64,000 nucleotides of DNA from an uncultured Paracoccaceae bacterium (GTDB lineage Bacteria > Pseudomonadota > Alphaproteobacteria > Rhodobacterales > Rhodobacteraceae): the NCBI GenBank assembly GCA_937916485.1, contig CALFSV010000363.1, positions 1-64,000 of the forward strand, given 5' to 3'. Shown in pieces: positions 61,637-64,000 of this stretch. The first letter of the stretch is position 1. Each line of letters begins with the position of its first letter. Below the pieces are notes generated by a model. It worked only from the letters and a program-made list of their open reading frames with translations, did no database searches and was not told the DNA's origin. Position numbers and translations under genes: made by a program.

Positions 61637-62478
61637 GCCAGCATCTCCGCCAATGCGCGTTTCAGGGCGACACCGGCATAATGTTCCCGGGTCTTGGCCG
61701 ATACCTTGAGGTCGCCTTCAAATTCTATCGCCTCGAGGGCGGGAAGGGCGGCGGCGATGGCCGCTTCGTCGCCCGATGTGCCGTCAAGCGCGGCCTCCAG
61801 CGCCGGGACCCGCAGCGCCCGGTCCGATACGCCGAAAAAGGCGATCCGAAGGCCGGACAGGGGGGTAAGGCTCGTTGCCTTTATGGCCACCCCGGCCATG
61901 GCGTAGTCGCCGTGCCGCTGGACCAGCTCGTGGAAGCCGAACTTTGCCTCGGGGGCCAGCGGGATGTCGACGGCGACGATCAGCTCGTCTGCCTCGCAGG
62001 CGGTATCGTAAAAGCCCTGGAAAAAGTCGTCGGCGTGCACATGCCTGGTTCCGTTTGGGCCCATCAGTTCGATGGTGGCCCCCAAGGCCAACATCAGGGC
62101 CGGCATTTCGGCGGCGGCATCGGCGAGGGCAAGGCTGCCTCCGATGGTGCCGCGATTGCGGATCGCATCATGGGCGATATGGGGCAGGGCGGTGGCGATA
62201 AGCGGCAGGTCGGTGCAGATGTTTGCCCAATCGCCCAGCTCACGATAGCGTGTCATGGCCCCGATGCGGACCGACGTGTCGGTCCGGGTGATCCCCCGAA
62301 GTTCCGACAAGGCGGACAGGTCGACCAGCACCGCAGGCGCCGCTACCCGAAAATTCATCATCGGCATAAGGCTTTGCCCGCCAGCGAGCGGCTGTGCCTC
62401 GCCTTCATGTTCGGACAAAATAGCGATGGCCTCGGCAATCGTGCCGGGCCGTAAGTAGTCAAAATCCGGCGCTTTCAT
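61633..62478 (-). CDS. Molybdenum hydroxylase FAD-binding subunit
   Basis: A 281-residue CoxM-type subunit. FAD motifs AGGQSLMPMMNFR (about residue 32) and TIGGSLALADAAAEMP (about 110) are seen, and the VAAPAVLVDLSALSELRGI segment is typical. Gene order FAD-iron/sulfur-molybdenum (M-S-L) fits the CoxMSL type. The start at 62478 follows GGGGAGAAG; an in-frame extension upstream is unlikely. It is the first gene of this operon and is divergent from OsmC across site D. Confidence 0.93.
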   Translation of the reverse strand: MKAPDFDYLRPGTIAEAIAILSEHEGEAQPLAGGQSLMPMMNFRVAAPAVLVDLSALSELRGITRTDTSVRIGAMTRYRELGDWANICTDLPLIATALPHIAHDAIRNRGTIGGSLALADAAAEMPALMLALGATIELMGPNGTRHVHADDFFQGFYDTACEADELIVAVDIPLAPEAKFGFHELVQRHGDYAMAGVAIKATSLTPLSGLRIAFFGVSDRALRVPALEAALDGTSGDEAAIAAALPALEAIEFEGDLKVSAKTREHYAGVALKRALAEMLA

Positions 62479-62551
62479 CTGTGTCTTCTCCCCCCGGATG
62501 CCCGTCGCCGCTCTTGTCAAGCAGGGGCGGGGCATCGTATTCGGGTCTAAG

Positions 62552-62567
62552 TTATCGAATTATAAAT
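62552..62567 (-). promoter_or_regulatory. Operator-like sequence, site D, FAD subunit / OsmC
   Basis: Read on the minus strand it is ATTTATAATTCGATAA, 15 of 16 identical to the core of site A. It lies 74 bases upstream of the hydroxylase FAD-subunit gene and 25 bases upstream of the OsmC gene, which are divergent. It could control both. Confidence 0.65.
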
Positions 62568-62591
62568 TAGGATCAAGAAGGGAAGTCATAG

Positions 62592-63071
62592 ATGGGGGTG
62601 ATCCGCCAGAAAACTGTTGTCACCATGAGGCTGTCGGGCGTCGGTCAAAGCCATTCGCGCACCCATGTCCGCAGCCGTGACCTTGCCGCCGTGATCGATG
62701 AACCGCTGGAACGGGACGGGACCAACCTCGGCCTTACCCCGACCGAGACGCTGTTGTCGTCGCTGATGGGGTGTACCAATGTCATCTCCAAAAAGATCGC
62801 CCACAAGATGGGGGTCACCTTTGGCCAATTGGATATCGCGCTGAGCGTGCAGTTCGACCGGCGGGGCGTGAACCTCATGGAAGAGGTGGAGCGTCCGTTC
62901 AGCGACATCGTCCTTGATATCGAGGTCGAGACGGATGCCACCCCCGATCAGCTGGCCACCATCCAGACTGAGCTGGAAAAGTATTGCCCCATTGCCAAGG
63001 TCATTCGTGGCTCTGGCGTGACGATCACCGAAAACTGGACCGCCAAGCCGCTTGGCGCCCCTTCACACTAG
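62592..63071 (+). CDS. OsmC-family protein
   Basis: A 159-residue OsmC/Ohr-fold protein with the paired redox cysteines Cys61 (SSLMGCTNVI) and Cys132 (EKYCPIAKV). Family members reduce organic hydroperoxides or serve in catabolic clusters. It is nine bases from the next gene and likely co-transcribed with the peroxiredoxin, divergent from the molybdenum hydroxylase. Confidence 0.88.
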   Translation: MGVIRQKTVVTMRLSGVGQSHSRTHVRSRDLAAVIDEPLERDGTNLGLTPTETLLSSLMGCTNVISKKIAHKMGVTFGQLDIALSVQFDRRGVNLMEEVERPFSDIVLDIEVETDATPDQLATIQTELEKYCPIAKVIRGSGVTITENWTAKPLGAPSH

Positions 63072-63079
63072 GAAAACCC

Positions 63080-63604
63080 ATGTCCCAAAAACTCATGCCC
63101 GACACCCAGGCCCCTGCGCTTTCGCTTCCTCTTGTGGGGGGCGGCACCTGGACGCTGGCGGATCAGACGCCCGAGACCTTTACCATGGTCGTCGTCTATC
63201 GCGGCCTGCATTGCCCGGTCTGCAAAAGCTACCTTGGCAAGCTGAATGGCCTATTGCCCATGGCCGCTGAGGCCGGGGTCAAGGTGGTCGCCGTATCGAT
63301 GGACCCAGAGGACCGGGCGACCGAAGCCAAGACCGCCTGGGGCCTTGATGCTCTTGACGTGGCCTATGGCATGACGGTCGCGGATGTGAAGAACTGGGGG
63401 CTGTACCTGTCCACCGCCTTCAAAGACGCCGAGAACGAGCAATTCGCAGAGCCGGGCCTGTTCTGGGTGCGCCCTGACGGTCGGCTTTACCTCATCGACA
63501 TTTCGAACATGCCCTGGTCGCGGCCCGATGTAGAGTTCCTGCTGTCAAAGGTCGGGTTCGCCATGGCCAACAACTATCCGGCACGCGGAACGACTGCGAT
63601 CTGA
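63080..63604 (+). CDS. AhpC/TSA-like peroxiredoxin
   Basis: A 174-residue thioredoxin-fold protein of the AhpC/TSA type. The active-site region is YRGLHCPVCKSYLGKL with Cys45 and Cys48, and an N-terminal MPDTQAPALSLPLVGGGTWTL is typical. With OsmC it may defend against peroxides formed by the flavin oxygenases. The ATG at 63080 is nine bases after OsmC; earlier in-frame starts lie inside that gene. Confidence 0.85.
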   Translation: MSQKLMPDTQAPALSLPLVGGGTWTLADQTPETFTMVVVYRGLHCPVCKSYLGKLNGLLPMAAEAGVKVVAVSMDPEDRATEAKTAWGLDALDVAYGMTVADVKNWGLYLSTAFKDAENEQFAEPGLFWVRPDGRLYLIDISNMPWSRPDVEFLLSKVGFAMANNYPARGTTAI

Positions 63605-63725
63605 TCGGGCTTTGGGCCGCCGCTTTCCGGGGTTGGGCGGCGGCGGCGCATAGATCAATCAGAAAACAGCCGGCAGTCTCGCAAAGCGCGATTGCCGGTC
63701 GAAATGGCGCCCAAATCCTGCCGCC

Positions 63726-64000
63726 CTATTCCCCGGTCAGCTTCTTGCGCAGACCCAGAAGAAGGGCATCCACGGCATCCTCAAGGACCTGCTCCTTGTC
63801 GCTGGCAACGGCACTTTCGTAGATCAGCACACGCACACCGTAGTAGAAGATGCCGCCGTGGATCGTCCAGGCGAACTCTACCTCGGGGTCGTTGGACGCA
63901 GACTCAGGCAGGCCCAGTTCTGCCCGCGCCTCGTTCACGATGGGGGTCAGGATGCGCTGGCGCACCAGGCTCATGTAGCGGCGGTTGATGTCGACGCCCT
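63726..64000 (-). CDS. TetR/AcrR-type regulator, C-terminal part, cut by the window edge
   Basis: About 91 residues of the C terminus are present; the N-terminal DNA-binding domain lies beyond base 64000. The reading frame continues without a stop to the right edge (a sequence like GVDINRRYMSLVRQR runs into the visible part). The segment DPEVEFAWTIHGGIFYYGVRVLIY fits the ligand-binding helices of TetR proteins. The identification is based on this helical pattern and is provisional. Its position next to the oxygenase cluster makes it a candidate regulator of the shared motif. Confidence 0.55.
   Translation of the reverse strand, partial: GVDINRRYMSLVRQRILTPIVNEARAELGLPESASNDPEVEFAWTIHGGIFYYGVRVLIYESAVASDKEQVLEDAVDALLLGLRKKLTGE

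Noticed and set aside
58782..62478. Carbon monoxide dehydrogenase (coxMSL)
   Set aside because: The large subunit lacks the AYxCSFR loop with its cysteine (it has CQYRAVGHP), and no coxDEF accessory genes are adjacent.
38252..63604. Genomic island with integrase, transposase or attachment site
   Set aside because: Base composition and codon use look like the rest of the window and no mobile-element gene was seen; the two tRNA genes are not at its edge.

Overview
The window is high-GC DNA of an alphaproteobacterium, most likely a Rhodobacteraceae (Roseobacter-group) member. I infer this from gene order and type: a split trp locus with ppiD-trpE and trpG-trpD-trpC-moaC-moeA-lexA, an alphaproteobacterial SOS box (GTTC-N7-GTTC) at lexA, a B12-dependent ribonucleotide reductase, murA-DUF2948-hisD, UPF0262-phosphatase-infA-maf-RNase-yacG, and many ATGA/GTGA stop-start overlaps. 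No species call is made. I saw no rRNA, CRISPR array, prophage, transposase or integrase.

Region 1 (1-15.7 kb) is housekeeping. On the minus strand lie lexA, molybdopterin genes moeA/moaC, tryptophan genes trpC/trpD/trpG/trpE, the periplasmic foldase gene ppiD, an aminotransferase, xanthine phosphoribosyltransferase gpt and enoyl-ACP reductase fabI. On the plus strand are a divergent polysaccharide deacetylase, pdxH, a double cold-shock protein and a DUF192 protein. Region 2 (15.7-38.1 kb) holds tRNA-Pro(TGG), a lipoprotein, nrdJ with two NrdR-like boxes, gnd plus a gluconolactonase-like gene, an amidase, tRNA-Thr(GGT), murA, hisD, a fatty-acid desaturase, and the infA-maf-RNase E/G-yacG run. 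It ends with an anion transporter and a quinone oxidoreductase.

Region 3 (38.2-64 kb) is accessory and catabolic. A GST and a metallo-beta-lactamase-fold hydrolase lead into a GntR-ABC transporter-amidohydrolase (ACMSD-like)-dehydrogenase operon at 40.2-46.5 kb. A LysR-headed group follows (two oxidoreductases; a divergent flavin reductase and carboxymuconolactone decarboxylase-like gene). The last block, 50.8-63.6 kb, combines a cupin, an aromatic-ring FAD monooxygenase, a PuuE-like polysaccharide-deacetylase-fold hydrolase, an enol-lactonase-like alpha/beta hydrolase, a luciferase-like monooxygenase, a TRAP transporter, a three-subunit molybdenum hydroxylase, OsmC and a peroxiredoxin. A TetR-type regulator is cut by the right edge.

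The last block looks like a complete uptake, hydroxylation, ring-opening and detoxification route for an aromatic or N-heterocyclic acid; the substrate is unknown. Three divergent promoters in it share an AT-rich motif (core ATTTATAAyTCGATAA), which suggests one regulon. This block with its shared operator is the best candidate in the window for an undescribed system.
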